Positions 34,889 to 43,127 of a stretch of 64,000 nucleotides of DNA are shown here, one piece after another. The DNA lies in NCBI GenBank assembly GCA_022457155.1, contig JAJGOT010000745.1, positions 225,270 through 289,269 of the forward strand, written 5' to 3'. The DNA is from Cladopsammia gracilis. Lineage: Eukaryota; Cnidaria; Anthozoa; Scleractinia; Dendrophylliidae. Each line of letters begins with the position of its first letter. The stretch's first letter is position 1. The translations under genes and the position numbers were made by a program. Below the pieces are notes generated by a model. That model was given only the letters and a program-made list of their open reading frames with translations, was not told where the DNA came from and searched no databases.

Positions 34889-35110
34889 TTACATATTGTC
34901 TGGGAGGATTTTCTGGTCCTCGAGATATTTCTTCAGCGCGATGCTGCCAGCCATGACGGCTGTGAACTTGACGTAGTTCATCAAGCTTGCACTGGGGTCG
35001 GCAGTGAAGTTTTCTTTGATGGCCTTTTTACCAATCCAACCAATACCAGCGACAAGGCCAGTTATTGTTGCGGCGTCGAGGATAGACTTTACAAGCTTAT
35101 TGTCAGCCAT
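34889..35110 (-). CDS. Small hydrophobic protein, unknown function
   Basis: The 73-residue product has two hydrophobic helices (AATITGLVAGIGWIGKKA and MNYVKFTAVMAGSIALKKYL). It stands in the minus-strand run with 25-32 bp gaps on either side and an ATATGTATAC element upstream of its ATG. Function is unknown; a membrane or internal virion protein is possible. Confidence 0.65.
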   Translation of the reverse strand: MADNKLVKSILDAATITGLVAGIGWIGKKAIKENFTADPSASLMNYVKFTAVMAGSIALKKYLEDQKILPDNM

Positions 35111-35142
35111 GGTTTGTGTGCAGTATACATATGTGTTTTTTT

Positions 35143-35625
35143 TTATTCCATTTTTTTAAGTCCTTGTCTTACCGGAATTCTAGATGGGGGTTGTTCAGGT
35201 GGTGGGGTCGGTGTGTTTGCTGGTGTTGCTGGTGTATTTGTTTTGTGGCCAAGCTTTTGCATTATGGCTTCGCGTTGGTAATACACACCCATAACAGAGA
35301 CAATCAACCCTCCAACACTCAGAATATAAAAGATTGAGTTGCTGTTGGTGTCAGTTGTTGTGTTAGTTGTTGAGGGTTCACTTGTTGTGACACCACCAGA
35401 TGGTGATGGTGTGGAAGCGGCCTTTTGTGCTTCGGCCATTTTCTTTGCTTCACGGGCCAGGCGGTTGCGCTCTGCTAGCCTTTTGCCAGAAGCAACACGG
35501 CCGGGGTTCTTTTCTGTTGCAGGCTTTGTTTTCGGGGCCTCAGAGGTAACGCGTGCAGGTGTTGGAGTTGGTGTTGGTGTTGGAGTTTGAGTTTCTTCAG
35601 GAATCGCCTCGAGTGGTGTGGTCAT
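35143..35625 (-). CDS. Pro/Thr-rich single-pass membrane protein, unknown function
   Basis: The 160-residue product starts with a TPTPTPTP run and a basic, Ala/Lys-rich region (KRLAERNRLAREAKKMAEAQ), then a Ser/Thr-rich spacer with TTNTTTDTNS. One membrane segment follows (IFYILSVGGLIVSVMGVYY), and the tail is Pro-rich with a basic end. The gene is duplicated next door. ATATATACCC lies before the ATG. Confidence 0.7.
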   Translation of the reverse strand: MTTPLEAIPEETQTPTPTPTPTPARVTSEAPKTKPATEKNPGRVASGKRLAERNRLAREAKKMAEAQKAASTPSPSGGVTTSEPSTTNTTTDTNSNSIFYILSVGGLIVSVMGVYYQREAIMQKLGHKTNTPATPANTPTPPPEQPPSRIPVRQGLKKME

Positions 35626-36148
35626 AGTGGGTATATATATGATTTTTGAAAATTTGGCCAGGTGTGCTGACAGGTTTCACCTAGGTTCCGCCCAGGTTCC
35701 GCTTTTGCATTATGGCTTCGCGTTGGTAATACACACCCATAAAAGAGACAATCAACCCTCCAACACCCAGAATATAAAAGATTGAGTTGCTGTTGGTGTC
35801 AGTTGTTGTGTTAGTTGTTGAGGGTTCACTTGTTGTGACACCACCAGATGGTGATGGTGTGGAAGCGGCCTTTTGTGCTTCGGCCATTTTCTTTGCTTCA
35901 CGGGCCAGGAGGTTGCGCTCTGCTAGCCTTTTGCCAGAAGCAACACGGCCGGGGTTCTTTTCTGTTGCAGGCTTTGTTTTCGGGGCCTCAGAGGTAACGC
36001 GTGCAGGTGTTGGAGTTGGTGTTGGTGTTGGAGTTTGAGTTTCTTCAGGAATCGCCTCGAGTGGTGTGGTCATAGTGGGTATATATATGATTTTTGAAAA
36101 TTTGGCCAGGTGTGCTGACAGGTTTCACCTAGGTTCCGCCCAGGTTCC
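35253..36148. repeat. 448-bp tandem duplication
   Basis: The two units abut at 35700/35701. Identical start blocks (GCTTTTGCATTATGGCTTCG) stand 448 bp apart. Confidence 0.9.
35681..36073 (-). CDS. Tandem duplicate of the Pro/Thr-rich membrane protein, altered C terminus
   Basis: A 448-bp segment (35253-35700) is repeated at 35701-36148 with about three substitutions, so the duplication is young. The first 122 residues match the neighbour, with only an R-to-L and a few other changes. Because 448 is not a multiple of three, the frame behind the join differs and the protein ends early (QKRNLGGT), losing the Pro-rich tail. The TATATATACCC promoter was copied too. Confidence 0.65.
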   Translation of the reverse strand: MTTPLEAIPEETQTPTPTPTPTPARVTSEAPKTKPATEKNPGRVASGKRLAERNLLAREAKKMAEAQKAASTPSPSGGVTTSEPSTTNTTTDTNSNSIFYILGVGGLIVSFMGVYYQREAIMQKRNLGGT

Positions 36149-36192
36149 GCACAGGTTCCGCACAGGTTCCGCCCAGGTTCCGCCCAGGTTCC
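36126..36192. repeat. 11-bp minisatellite (AGGTTCCGCCC)n
   Basis: About six units of AGGTTCCGCCC or AGGTTCCGCAC. Two units also stand at the join near 35680-35700, so this repeat probably mediated the 448-bp duplication. Confidence 0.9.
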
Positions 36193-36193
36193 T

Positions 36194-36796
36194 TCAAGGT
36201 CCCAGCCCAACTTCATCAAAGCCCTCGAGTGGATAACCTTCACTGTCTCTGCTTGGATGTGTGGGTTGTGGTTCCAATTCTATTAAGTCAGGCTTGTGAT
36301 CAGGCTCTCGTTCAAACTTGACGTGTTTTGTTGTGATGAGAGCAGCATTGGCAAGTGCCAGCCATCGTCCGCATCTCAGGGCAAGACCTCCAGCAAGATT
36401 TGACAGCTCCTGGTAGATGATGTAATCATTTTTGAGTTCTTTCTGTAATTCCTTGACATCATCAAGGTCGACCACCATGCCAACTCCTTTGGACAAGAGC
36501 ATTATGGCTGAATCAACTAGAGATTCTGTTGTCTTGTTGCCGACATAGGCCTCGTACCTTTTGATGTACTTGTCAACGTCCTTGTCTGAAAGACGCTTTA
36601 CATGATCGTGTGTAAGCTGCACGCCGATAGATTCTTTGGCCTTGCCGGTTGAAACAAGGATTGCCAGCTTCTCACGTTTGGCAGGAATGCCATTGTCACA
36701 CACGAGACCTGTGGGAGGTGCGGTATCAGGGGCAGCCTCCAGCATCTGCATTACTTCGCTCAAGTCGACCTGGTCTTCAGCTGCTTGTGCCATCAT
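36194..36796 (-). CDS. 200-residue viral protein, unknown function
   Basis: The protein is acidic at both ends and largely helical, with KAKESIGVQLTHDHVKRLSD and LSNLAGGLALRCGRWLALAN in the middle; the latter is the only hydrophobic stretch. No family is recognised. It starts with two ATG codons just behind CATATATACCCCTG and is followed by the 79-residue gene upstream in the same run. Confidence 0.7.
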   Translation of the reverse strand: MMAQAAEDQVDLSEVMQMLEAAPDTAPPTGLVCDNGIPAKREKLAILVSTGKAKESIGVQLTHDHVKRLSDKDVDKYIKRYEAYVGNKTTESLVDSAIMLLSKGVGMVVDLDDVKELQKELKNDYIIYQELSNLAGGLALRCGRWLALANAALITTKHVKFEREPDHKPDLIELEPQPTHPSRDSEGYPLEGFDEVGLGP

Positions 36797-36819
36797 CAGG
36801 GGTATATATGTGTGTTTTT

Positions 36820-37059
36820 TTAATTTTCGATAATTCTCTTGATTGCTGGTAAAAGAGTTTCAATCTCACGTATAAGCCCCGCCATGGTGTCTGGCATAGA
36901 ATTCAACCGCAAGGGATATCTGTTGAGAAGCATAAGGCGCAGATTTTCCTCACTAGCGGTTTTGATAATTTTGTTTTGCGCATCAAGTGTGTGTTTGTGT
37001 AATTCATCCAAAAGCTGTGAAAGCACAGTGAGCTTGTGTAGGCTGGTTGGTGCATCCAT
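36820..37059 (-). CDS. 79-residue helical protein, unknown function
   Basis: The product is fully helical in appearance with leucine-rich heptads (HKLTVLSQLLDELHKHTLD and IREIETLLPAIKRIIEN). A dimeric coiled coil is likely. It lies between the 200-residue gene and the ATPase gene, with AAATATATACC directly before its ATG. Confidence 0.65.
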   Translation of the reverse strand: MDAPTSLHKLTVLSQLLDELHKHTLDAQNKIIKTASEENLRLMLLNRYPLRLNSMPDTMAGLIREIETLLPAIKRIIEN

Positions 37060-37083
37060 GGTATATATTTGTGTGTGTGTATT
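37060..37083 (-). promoter_or_regulatory. TATATA element of the 79-residue gene
   Basis: Minus strand AAATATATACC abuts ATGG. The gap to the ATPase stop codon is 24 bp, so the mRNA leader must be very short if this is the TATA box. Confidence 0.5.
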
Positions 37084-37683
37084 TTAAATCTTGTACTCAA
37101 TTCCATACGGGTACCTAAGAGAGAAAACCAGGTGGGAGAACTTGCGGGATTTGAGCCTTGCGATAAACTCTTTGTACTCCTCGTGGGAGAGCTCGCCGGC
37201 ATAGTCTTCGAAGATTGCCTTAGTTGTCTTGCTGGAGGGTGTGTAAAAGAGCACGATCGCTGCAATGTTATCACGATATGGCTTAGCTATGCTGGTGATC
37301 TGCTGTGTCAAGACCCACACGGATATGCCGTCATGCCTTGCGCTGAACCCCAGATTGACCAGCTGGCTCGTGCGGCCTTTGACATCTTTTGAGGCTGCGC
37401 AGTCATCGAGAATGAATAAAGTGTTAGTGCCTGTGAAAAAGTAGCTCGCCAGCTTCAACCAGTATTCGATCTCATGCTGTTGGCAGGTAATCACAAAGAT
37501 GTGCGGATCGCGGTCCACGAAGCCATCGTATGTCTTGTTCTTGACAAATGTGGGGCAGAATAAAACAATGTAATCAAAACAACCCCTAAAGGGGCCGCGC
37601 AGTTGGTTTAAAAGATACTGTGTCTTGCCAGAGTTGGTGGGGCCCACGATTAGTGCATTGAATGGCAACTTTCTTGGGTCCAT
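37084..37683 (-). CDS. A32-like genome packaging ATPase (FtsK/HerA class)
   Basis: The 199-residue frame has a Walker A motif at its start (GPTNSGKT, residues 14-21), a Walker B with LFILDDCAAS and a downstream VWVLTQQITS sensor, the pattern of poxvirus A32 and Polinton packaging ATPases. It should pump DNA into the capsid. The frame is closed by a TAG 12 bases before this ATG. The TATATATACC promoter, however, stands at 37842, and two other frames (from 37841 and from 37816) run toward this start. So the N terminus may have been lost by small indels, or a short upstream frame may precede the gene. Confidence 0.85.
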   Translation of the reverse strand: MDPRKLPFNALIVGPTNSGKTQYLLNQLRGPFRGCFDYIVLFCPTFVKNKTYDGFVDRDPHIFVITCQQHEIEYWLKLASYFFTGTNTLFILDDCAASKDVKGRTSQLVNLGFSARHDGISVWVLTQQITSIAKPYRDNIAAIVLFYTPSSKTTKAIFEDYAGELSHEEYKEFIARLKSRKFSHLVFSLRYPYGIEYKI

Positions 37684-37841
37684 AGCCAGCGCCTATATTA
37701 GTTGGTTTGCAAACAATTGGTTCATGTGTGGGTGGGGAGGGCGCCTTTGCCAGAAGTCTTTCTATTTCATTGTATGTTAAGGGTCTGGTAGATGGCAGGG
37801 GGAGCCGGCTTATCATAGAAGTTGATGTTGCTTGTAGCCAT
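37684..37841 (-). other. ATPase leader region running through three frames
   Basis: An ATG directly behind the promoter (37841) opens a 24-codon frame. A second frame opens at ATG 37816 and continues past the ATPase start as far as 37586. The ATPase itself uses the third. The offsets (25 and 133 bases) are each one more than a multiple of three, which is what two single-base changes in a once continuous gene would give. Confidence 0.5.
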
Positions 37842-37859
37842 GGTATATATATGTGTATT
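37842..37859 (-). promoter_or_regulatory. TATATATA element before the ATPase leader
   Basis: Minus strand CACATATATATACC abuts ATGG within the 18-bp gap behind the capsid gene. Confidence 0.55.
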
Positions 37860-39104
37860 TTAGTACTGTACAGATTCCAGCTGCCTGCTAATGATGTTCA
37901 ACTGTGAGTCTGAGATGGTGAAGATGTGGCAGTTTGCATTTCCCGAGCCTGTGCCGTTTCGTTCAATCTCGAGTTGCACACCATCCTGTGTGTTGACGAG
38001 TCGTTGGCCGTTGCCGTGCAGAGCTGGGTCAGCCATGGACCGCAGGTCAATCCAGAGACCAAACTTGTTGTCTGTGAGATATTTGGTCAGGTTCATGTTG
38101 GGCCTGCCGCGCGTGTGAAAGTGTCGGGAGATTTCACTCCACATGTCAGTGCCGGCGATACCCTCGTTGTAGACCCTGTTTGGAACCCCATTTACGGTTA
38201 CCTTAACTTTGGTGATGTCTGGATTGAAATAGTTGTCAGAGTCCCTTGCACCCGCAGCATAGGGGCTGATGAACAGCAAGAGGATGCCCTTGAGAGACCT
38301 GCGCTGTGGGTTTACCCGAAGATTCATCCGAGTGTCCCCGCTTTTTGAGAAGGGATGCACCCGATCTCGCATTACGAAGTCATAGGCGAACTCCTTGCCG
38401 CTAGTATAAGTGTTTGTTGCTTCATCAGCCAGCTCCTTACTTCTGATTGTCTCGTACTCCAGCTGGATGTTTTCCAACTTGTACACAAGCTTGCTTGTGT
38501 CTGAGCCTCGGACAACTTGGTTTGCGGGGGCTAGGGTTAGTTCGAAGACCAGATCATTGAATAGGGCCTGGGGGTACATGATTCCGTGATCAGTTAAGAT
38601 TTGGTGATCCAGTTTGATGCGATACTTATTCTTGTATATTGTCTCCAGCTTCTTCTCTGCATCCACGCCGGAAGACTTCTTGTCGCCGGCATTAGAGCGG
38701 ATCTTGCACAAATCCTCACTCTGGATGCCCTCCATAAGCATGTTGTCCCGCTCATCGGTTGATTTGAATAGGTCTTCGAAGATCTTATAGATGTCGTACC
38801 CAACTGTGTCCTCGACGGTGGTGGCGCCAAACTTTACAACGAGCCTGTCCACCAGGGCCCTAGAAACATTTTGCACGAGAAAGTTGTTAGCGTGGCCCCC
38901 GGCTAGGTTGATGTTAAACACAAGTGCAAGCGAGCCGGACACAAGGACATCATGCTCGCCCAGCTTGGGCACCGAGACGTACAGTGTCTCGCCGGGATTG
39001 GCCTCAGATGGGTTGAATGTGATGCGCTTAACGGTTCGCTCTGCCTTCATGGCACCCACTGTCTTTTCGCTGTGAGATGGAAGTAGATTCGGTTGCACAG
39101 CCAT
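37860..39104 (-). CDS. Candidate double-jelly-roll major capsid protein
   Basis: The 414-residue product is of the right size and is rich in predicted beta strands. Two halves can be seen: an N-terminal one with LYVSVPKLGEHDVLVSGSLA and LENIQLEYETIRSKELADEA, which resembles the hinge strand of DJR capsids, and a C-terminal one with NPQRRSLKGILLLFISPYA and ITKVKVTVNGVPNRVYNEGI. No membrane segment is present. The start at 39104 is chosen because the TATATACC motif abuts it; the open frame extends 30 codons further through the promoter. Gene order next to the ATPase also fits. Identity rests on pattern, not on a database match. Confidence 0.7.
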   Translation of the reverse strand: MAVQPNLLPSHSEKTVGAMKAERTVKRITFNPSEANPGETLYVSVPKLGEHDVLVSGSLALVFNINLAGGHANNFLVQNVSRALVDRLVVKFGATTVEDTVGYDIYKIFEDLFKSTDERDNMLMEGIQSEDLCKIRSNAGDKKSSGVDAEKKLETIYKNKYRIKLDHQILTDHGIMYPQALFNDLVFELTLAPANQVVRGSDTSKLVYKLENIQLEYETIRSKELADEATNTYTSGKEFAYDFVMRDRVHPFSKSGDTRMNLRVNPQRRSLKGILLLFISPYAAGARDSDNYFNPDITKVKVTVNGVPNRVYNEGIAGTDMWSEISRHFHTRGRPNMNLTKYLTDNKFGLWIDLRSMADPALHGNGQRLVNTQDGVQLEIERNGTGSGNANCHIFTISDSQLNIISRQLESVQY

Positions 39105-39150
39105 GGTATATATTTGTGTTTTTAAACTTATATATATATATACTCTGACC
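39105..39150. promoter_or_regulatory. Bidirectional promoter, capsid gene and coiled-coil gene
   Basis: 46 bp separate two divergent ATGs. Minus strand AAATATATACC abuts the capsid ATG, and TTATATATATATATACTC stands 6 bp before the plus-strand ATG. Confidence 0.6.
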
Positions 39151-40542
39151 ATGGCAGAAGGTGGATATGATATACCTGGCGAGAACGAAAACACCGGGCT
39201 TGACTGGGATATAGACCACGATGGTGACGACGACGAAGAAGAAGAAGTTGATACAACAGCCCCCTTTCAACCGGGAGCTGCATCCACCCCATATCCTGGC
39301 GGTGAAGAGCAGATTGAAATGCATACACTGCCTCGCGAACAGAGCGGTTTTGATTCTGAAGGCATCCCTCTGCTTGAAGGCGACTTCTTAGATGCAACGG
39401 AAAAAGCATCTAGAATCGATCAAGCTATGGACTGGCTTAAAAGCCGCTTTCCGAAAATAAATCTCAGACGAATAGACCCTATTGGTTTCGGTAAAAAAAC
39501 AGAAAATATAGGCAGAATTGTTACCTTTGGGCCAAGGGGTGGCGAGAAGCCCATTTTCAAACAAGATGGGTCTGGCCTTCTTAAATCATTTACAGACAAG
39601 TTCGAAAGGGCTCTTGGCCCAAGCGCTGAAGAGATACTCGTTGAAGACAGAACATCAATAAGGGAAGAAGAACAAAGTCTGAAGGAGGCAGAAAAACAAC
39701 TGAAGGAGACTGAAAAGGTTTTTGCAGAAAAACAACAAGCTTCAGAAAGAGTACAAAACCTCAGGGGAAGACTCGAAGAAACACAAGCTAGGCGTGAAGC
39801 TTTGGAACAGGATGGTGGTTCAAGACTTGAGAATGAAACCGAGATAAATAGACTGAAACAACTAGAAAAAAATCTTCAACGAGATCTTGAAAACGAGAAA
39901 AAAGAATTAGGGGCCCTGCAAAAAATACAAAAACAACGAGACCAAGAGCAGGCAAAGGCGGACAAAATCAGAACACGCCTTTCTGCGAAAACAAGAGAAA
40001 GAAATGCTGTCGAAGCAAGACTGAACTCCACCAAGCCACTGGATGAGTTAAACGAACAAGAGGCCGAGCTTGTACGACAAAACGAGGAAGACCGACGCGT
40101 GATAGAGGATGAGAACACTTCTCCCTCTGACAGAGAAGCCGCGGAAGCCCGAGTTGCTGAGCGAGAAGAAGAACTGGCAAGACTAAGAACACAGGTTCAA
40201 GAAAGAGAAGAAGCCTTGCCTTTGAGAGAAAGGGTCAAAAATATCTTCAAGAAATATGGCTGGACCCTTCAAGCAGTTGTTCTGGCTGCAGGTCTAGTCA
40301 TAGGCGCTGTGACGATTGCTGCAATGAATGGCTTAAAGGCCGGCACCAAGGCTATTGGCAATGGGCTCAAAGCCCTAGGAAATAAGGTTGCCTCCATCTT
40401 GCCAGGCTTGATCGGTTCGATCGTGAACTTTATCTTCAAAACAGCCGGCCAGGTTATATCCTTCCTTGGCGAGCACGCCTGGCTGCTGATCCTTGCCGTT
40501 GTGGGCTTCATGATTGAAAGGATCACCAAGCGCAGGAGATAA
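39151..40542 (+). CDS. Coiled-coil protein with a Gly-rich membrane-active C terminus
   Basis: The 463-residue product starts with a very acidic segment (DHDGDDDEEEEVD), then a globular part, then about 200 residues of coiled coil (for example EEEQSLKEAEKQLKETEKV). The C terminus has one hydrophobic helix (LQAVVLAAGLVIGAVTIAAM), an amphipathic Gly/Lys stretch (GLKAGTKAIGNGLKALGNK), a second hydrophobic region and a KRRR end. That tail resembles membrane-perturbing peptides, so a virion protein that attacks or spans a membrane is a reasonable inference. The stop abuts the stop of the next, convergent gene with no gap. Confidence 0.75.
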   Translation: MAEGGYDIPGENENTGLDWDIDHDGDDDEEEEVDTTAPFQPGAASTPYPGGEEQIEMHTLPREQSGFDSEGIPLLEGDFLDATEKASRIDQAMDWLKSRFPKINLRRIDPIGFGKKTENIGRIVTFGPRGGEKPIFKQDGSGLLKSFTDKFERALGPSAEEILVEDRTSIREEEQSLKEAEKQLKETEKVFAEKQQASERVQNLRGRLEETQARREALEQDGGSRLENETEINRLKQLEKNLQRDLENEKKELGALQKIQKQRDQEQAKADKIRTRLSAKTRERNAVEARLNSTKPLDELNEQEAELVRQNEEDRRVIEDENTSPSDREAAEARVAEREEELARLRTQVQEREEALPLRERVKNIFKKYGWTLQAVVLAAGLVIGAVTIAAMNGLKAGTKAIGNGLKALGNKVASILPGLIGSIVNFIFKTAGQVISFLGEHAWLLILAVVGFMIERITKRRR

Positions 40543-42390
40543 TTATCTCATCCAGACAAACAAGCCTGCCAAAGCAAGCGCACCCACGCCAATGAGCGCC
40601 TTGTTTACATGATGCGGCTCGATCTTAGTCTCTTGCGTTGTGACTGGTTTTGGTGTTGGTGTGGAGGCTAGTTGTGGTGTGGGTACGGGGGCTGGTTTTG
40701 GCGCTATACCTTGTGCCTGTGTGGCCTGTTTATGTATCGGGTTCGATGGGTGACTGTTTGGTGGGTTTATTTTTGTTGGTCCCCCATCCATGTGGCGAAG
40801 GGAGGCTTTTTTTGTGGCAAGATTGACATCATTGTTAACACCCAGCTTCATCCCTTGCGTTGCCTCCTTGAGATTGTTGTTGTACCCCACCACGCTCTCT
40901 GTGTTGATAATCATGCGTGATGGCATGAGCCAACTTCCGGGCGCTGTCGCAAAGTCTAAGCGCACTTTCGTTGCTTGGATGGCAAGTTGATATCGCTGTA
41001 CGCTTGTTGCGATGTCGTTCAGTATTATAGCCTCCTCTAGATGGGTGAGAAATACTCTCTGCGTTTCGAACGCCCGGCCTCCTCTTCCAATGATGCTGCT
41101 GCGAGTGTTTGCTTGTGCACCCAGGATGCAGTACACAAAGGCCTCGATTGACTGATTCATACGCGCGAGCCCTGGCTGTGTTAGCCCTTGTGCATAATTC
41201 GGAACAAAGTGCTCGAACTGACTAACAGCGCCCTGGTCGTTACGAACGAAGTATATGCCGTTTGCTCGATAGTTTGGGTCTTTTCTGTCTGTGACGCGCT
41301 CGTCATCAAACAGAGCTAGATCGGAATCAGGATAGTCGTAATCAGTAGAGTAGGGGCCCTCACCAGGAACCCAAATGTACACATTGCCAAGCCCGTGATT
41401 TTTGCCGTATGTGAAACGGAAGTCAGCATTGGGGTCGACACCGAACTCTTGGCAAATCCTCTTGTATGCGTCGATGTTGAACTTGTTGTCTTTCTGGTTG
41501 AATGTGGGGTCGTCTGGCAAAGCACTCACACTCTGTTCCCCACCCATTTTGTAAAGAATTCGCCTTGTTGTGAAATAAACGTGAAACCTGTAAAATGACC
41601 GGAGCTGCGGGGTTAGGGAGAGAGTCGAGTTCTTATCAAACAGAAGGTCACGCGAGATCCCGCAGCCGGTTGTTGCACACCACAGAGCAAAGTTTAGTTG
41701 TTGTGGCCAGAAACTCATATGCGGGCCGCCGAGCCACTTTCTCCCATATTTCGCGGTTGTGAACGAAATTTGTGTGTCTCTGAAAATGTTTCTGTATTTC
41801 GTTGTGAAATAATCAGTTGGCGTGACATAGATCTTTTGCGCTTCATCGTTCAAGACAGAGCCAATCATCATGTCTTTATCGATTGAGGTGGCGAATTCAA
41901 CAGCCGGGATCGGTTTTTGTGTGTTTCGGTTTAACGTCAACTGATAAGGGAAACCGCCAATATACTCTAAGCCAAGGGCGTCTTTCAGGGCTTGTGTCCA
42001 ATTCTTGTGCGGTATGTCTGAGGGCATAGCCCAGGAGCCATGCCCCTCTGAGAAAAGAACTACTGCTGTGGCTTTGTGCTTTTCGTCGAAAGAAACTTCT
42101 GTTGTAAATCTTGACATATCAGCGTGCGGGAAACGCCTTTTGAAGTCTGAAATAGCCTTAGCCTTGGCGGCTGTAGAGAGTTTTTCAGCCTCCGGAGAAC
42201 TCAGCCAAGCAAGTTGCGGATTTACTGTGGGTGGTGTTGGCTGTTTTTTGCTAATATACCTGCTCTGTTGGGGATAGAGGGGATTTTGGGGACGAGGAAA
42301 AAACGGGGGCGGAGGTCCGTAATCGTGGCCGCCAATGTCTAGACCGAGATTTGAACCAGGATTAAAACCACCAGGGCGTCTGCCAAACAT
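40543..42390 (-). CDS. Large 615-residue virion candidate, unknown function
   Basis: The protein has a Gly/Pro-rich N terminus (PPPPFFPRPQNPLYPQQ), a long folded middle with WPQQLNFALWCATTGCGISR and RSFYRFHVYFTTRRILYK, a Pro/Thr-rich linker (TPTPKPVTT) and one C-terminal membrane helix (LIGVGALALAGLFVWMR). It is the second longest gene of the element and is expressed divergently from the penton candidate, so a structural role is likely. It could be a vertex or membrane-anchored capsid protein. No family is recognised. Confidence 0.75.
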   Translation of the reverse strand: MFGRRPGGFNPGSNLGLDIGGHDYGPPPPFFPRPQNPLYPQQSRYISKKQPTPPTVNPQLAWLSSPEAEKLSTAAKAKAISDFKRRFPHADMSRFTTEVSFDEKHKATAVVLFSEGHGSWAMPSDIPHKNWTQALKDALGLEYIGGFPYQLTLNRNTQKPIPAVEFATSIDKDMMIGSVLNDEAQKIYVTPTDYFTTKYRNIFRDTQISFTTAKYGRKWLGGPHMSFWPQQLNFALWCATTGCGISRDLLFDKNSTLSLTPQLRSFYRFHVYFTTRRILYKMGGEQSVSALPDDPTFNQKDNKFNIDAYKRICQEFGVDPNADFRFTYGKNHGLGNVYIWVPGEGPYSTDYDYPDSDLALFDDERVTDRKDPNYRANGIYFVRNDQGAVSQFEHFVPNYAQGLTQPGLARMNQSIEAFVYCILGAQANTRSSIIGRGGRAFETQRVFLTHLEEAIILNDIATSVQRYQLAIQATKVRLDFATAPGSWLMPSRMIINTESVVGYNNNLKEATQGMKLGVNNDVNLATKKASLRHMDGGPTKINPPNSHPSNPIHKQATQAQGIAPKPAPVPTPQLASTPTPKPVTTQETKIEPHHVNKALIGVGALALAGLFVWMR

Positions 42391-42427
42391 GATTGAATAT
42401 ATATATTTAAATTTAAATATATATACA
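42391..42427. promoter_or_regulatory. Bidirectional promoter with palindromic TATATA core
   Basis: ATATATATATTTAAATTTAA is followed by ATATATATAC. The 37-bp gap is almost a perfect palindrome and serves two divergent ATGs, 42390 (minus) and 42428 (plus). Confidence 0.65.
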
Positions 42428-43099
42428 ATGGTTGGGTTAACAATCGTCGCACCTTCGAACCCTCACACCATCTACTTCGACCACCCGCTTCAGAAACCGA
42501 GCTACATAAGGCTAGTCTCTTGTTCAATTTTCAATTCGTGGCATAATTTGAAACAAAGTGGGGGTCTTAACTACAAGGCTGAAGGAAAAATGTTTCATGG
42601 TAAAACAATCGATCCAGGGCACTACAACCTGGATAATCTACAAACTATTTTGCTTGACTCCTTTCAAGACAAAAAACCTCTGAGAATATCAAAGAATACG
42701 CCTTCACATGCATTTATAATTAGAAAAAACCATGGCACCGAAAGCTTTTCTTTGACAAACAGCTTGAATGAGCTTCTAGGCCTTAATGGAAAGGCTGCAA
42801 CGGAAATTGAAGCTCTTTATGTTAATCGCCTAAACTCGCCAAGCACTTACTTTATCCACTGTGATCTGGTCGATAAAGAACAAAACCTACTCAATGGTAA
42901 GCCTTCTACAGTTTTGGCTAAATTTGCTCTTCGTGGGAAGGCCTATGAGAGAGTTTTCTATGAATCAACACAGCAGAACATGCGTGACGTCTCGTCTGGT
43001 GATTATGTAAACAGCATAACACTGTCTGTAAGGGATGAACACAATGCCCTTTTTGACTTCAATAACATGCCCCTTGAATTTGAACTTGAGATCAATTAA
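42428..43099 (+). CDS. Candidate penton / minor capsid protein
   Basis: The 223-residue product is predicted mostly beta. It ends with VNSITLSVRDEHNALFDFNN followed by MPLEFELEIN, the pattern that closes Polinton and related minor capsid (penton) jelly rolls, where a strand, a D-x-x-G/N turn and a final hydrophobic strand follow each other. The N terminus TIVAPSNPHTIYFDHPL also looks like a jelly-roll strand pair. The start is fixed by the TATATAC element two bases upstream. The open frame extends 31 codons further upstream, into the promoter. Confidence 0.55.
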   Translation: MVGLTIVAPSNPHTIYFDHPLQKPSYIRLVSCSIFNSWHNLKQSGGLNYKAEGKMFHGKTIDPGHYNLDNLQTILLDSFQDKKPLRISKNTPSHAFIIRKNHGTESFSLTNSLNELLGLNGKAATEIEALYVNRLNSPSTYFIHCDLVDKEQNLLNGKPSTVLAKFALRGKAYERVFYESTQQNMRDVSSGDYVNSITLSVRDEHNALFDFNNMPLEFELEIN

Positions 43100-43127
43100 A
43101 AAATATATTATATATATATACCCCCTG
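43100..43127 (+). promoter_or_regulatory. TATATATA element of the two-helix membrane protein gene
   Basis: TATTATATATATATACCCCC lies directly before the double ATG in a 28-bp gap. Confidence 0.6.
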
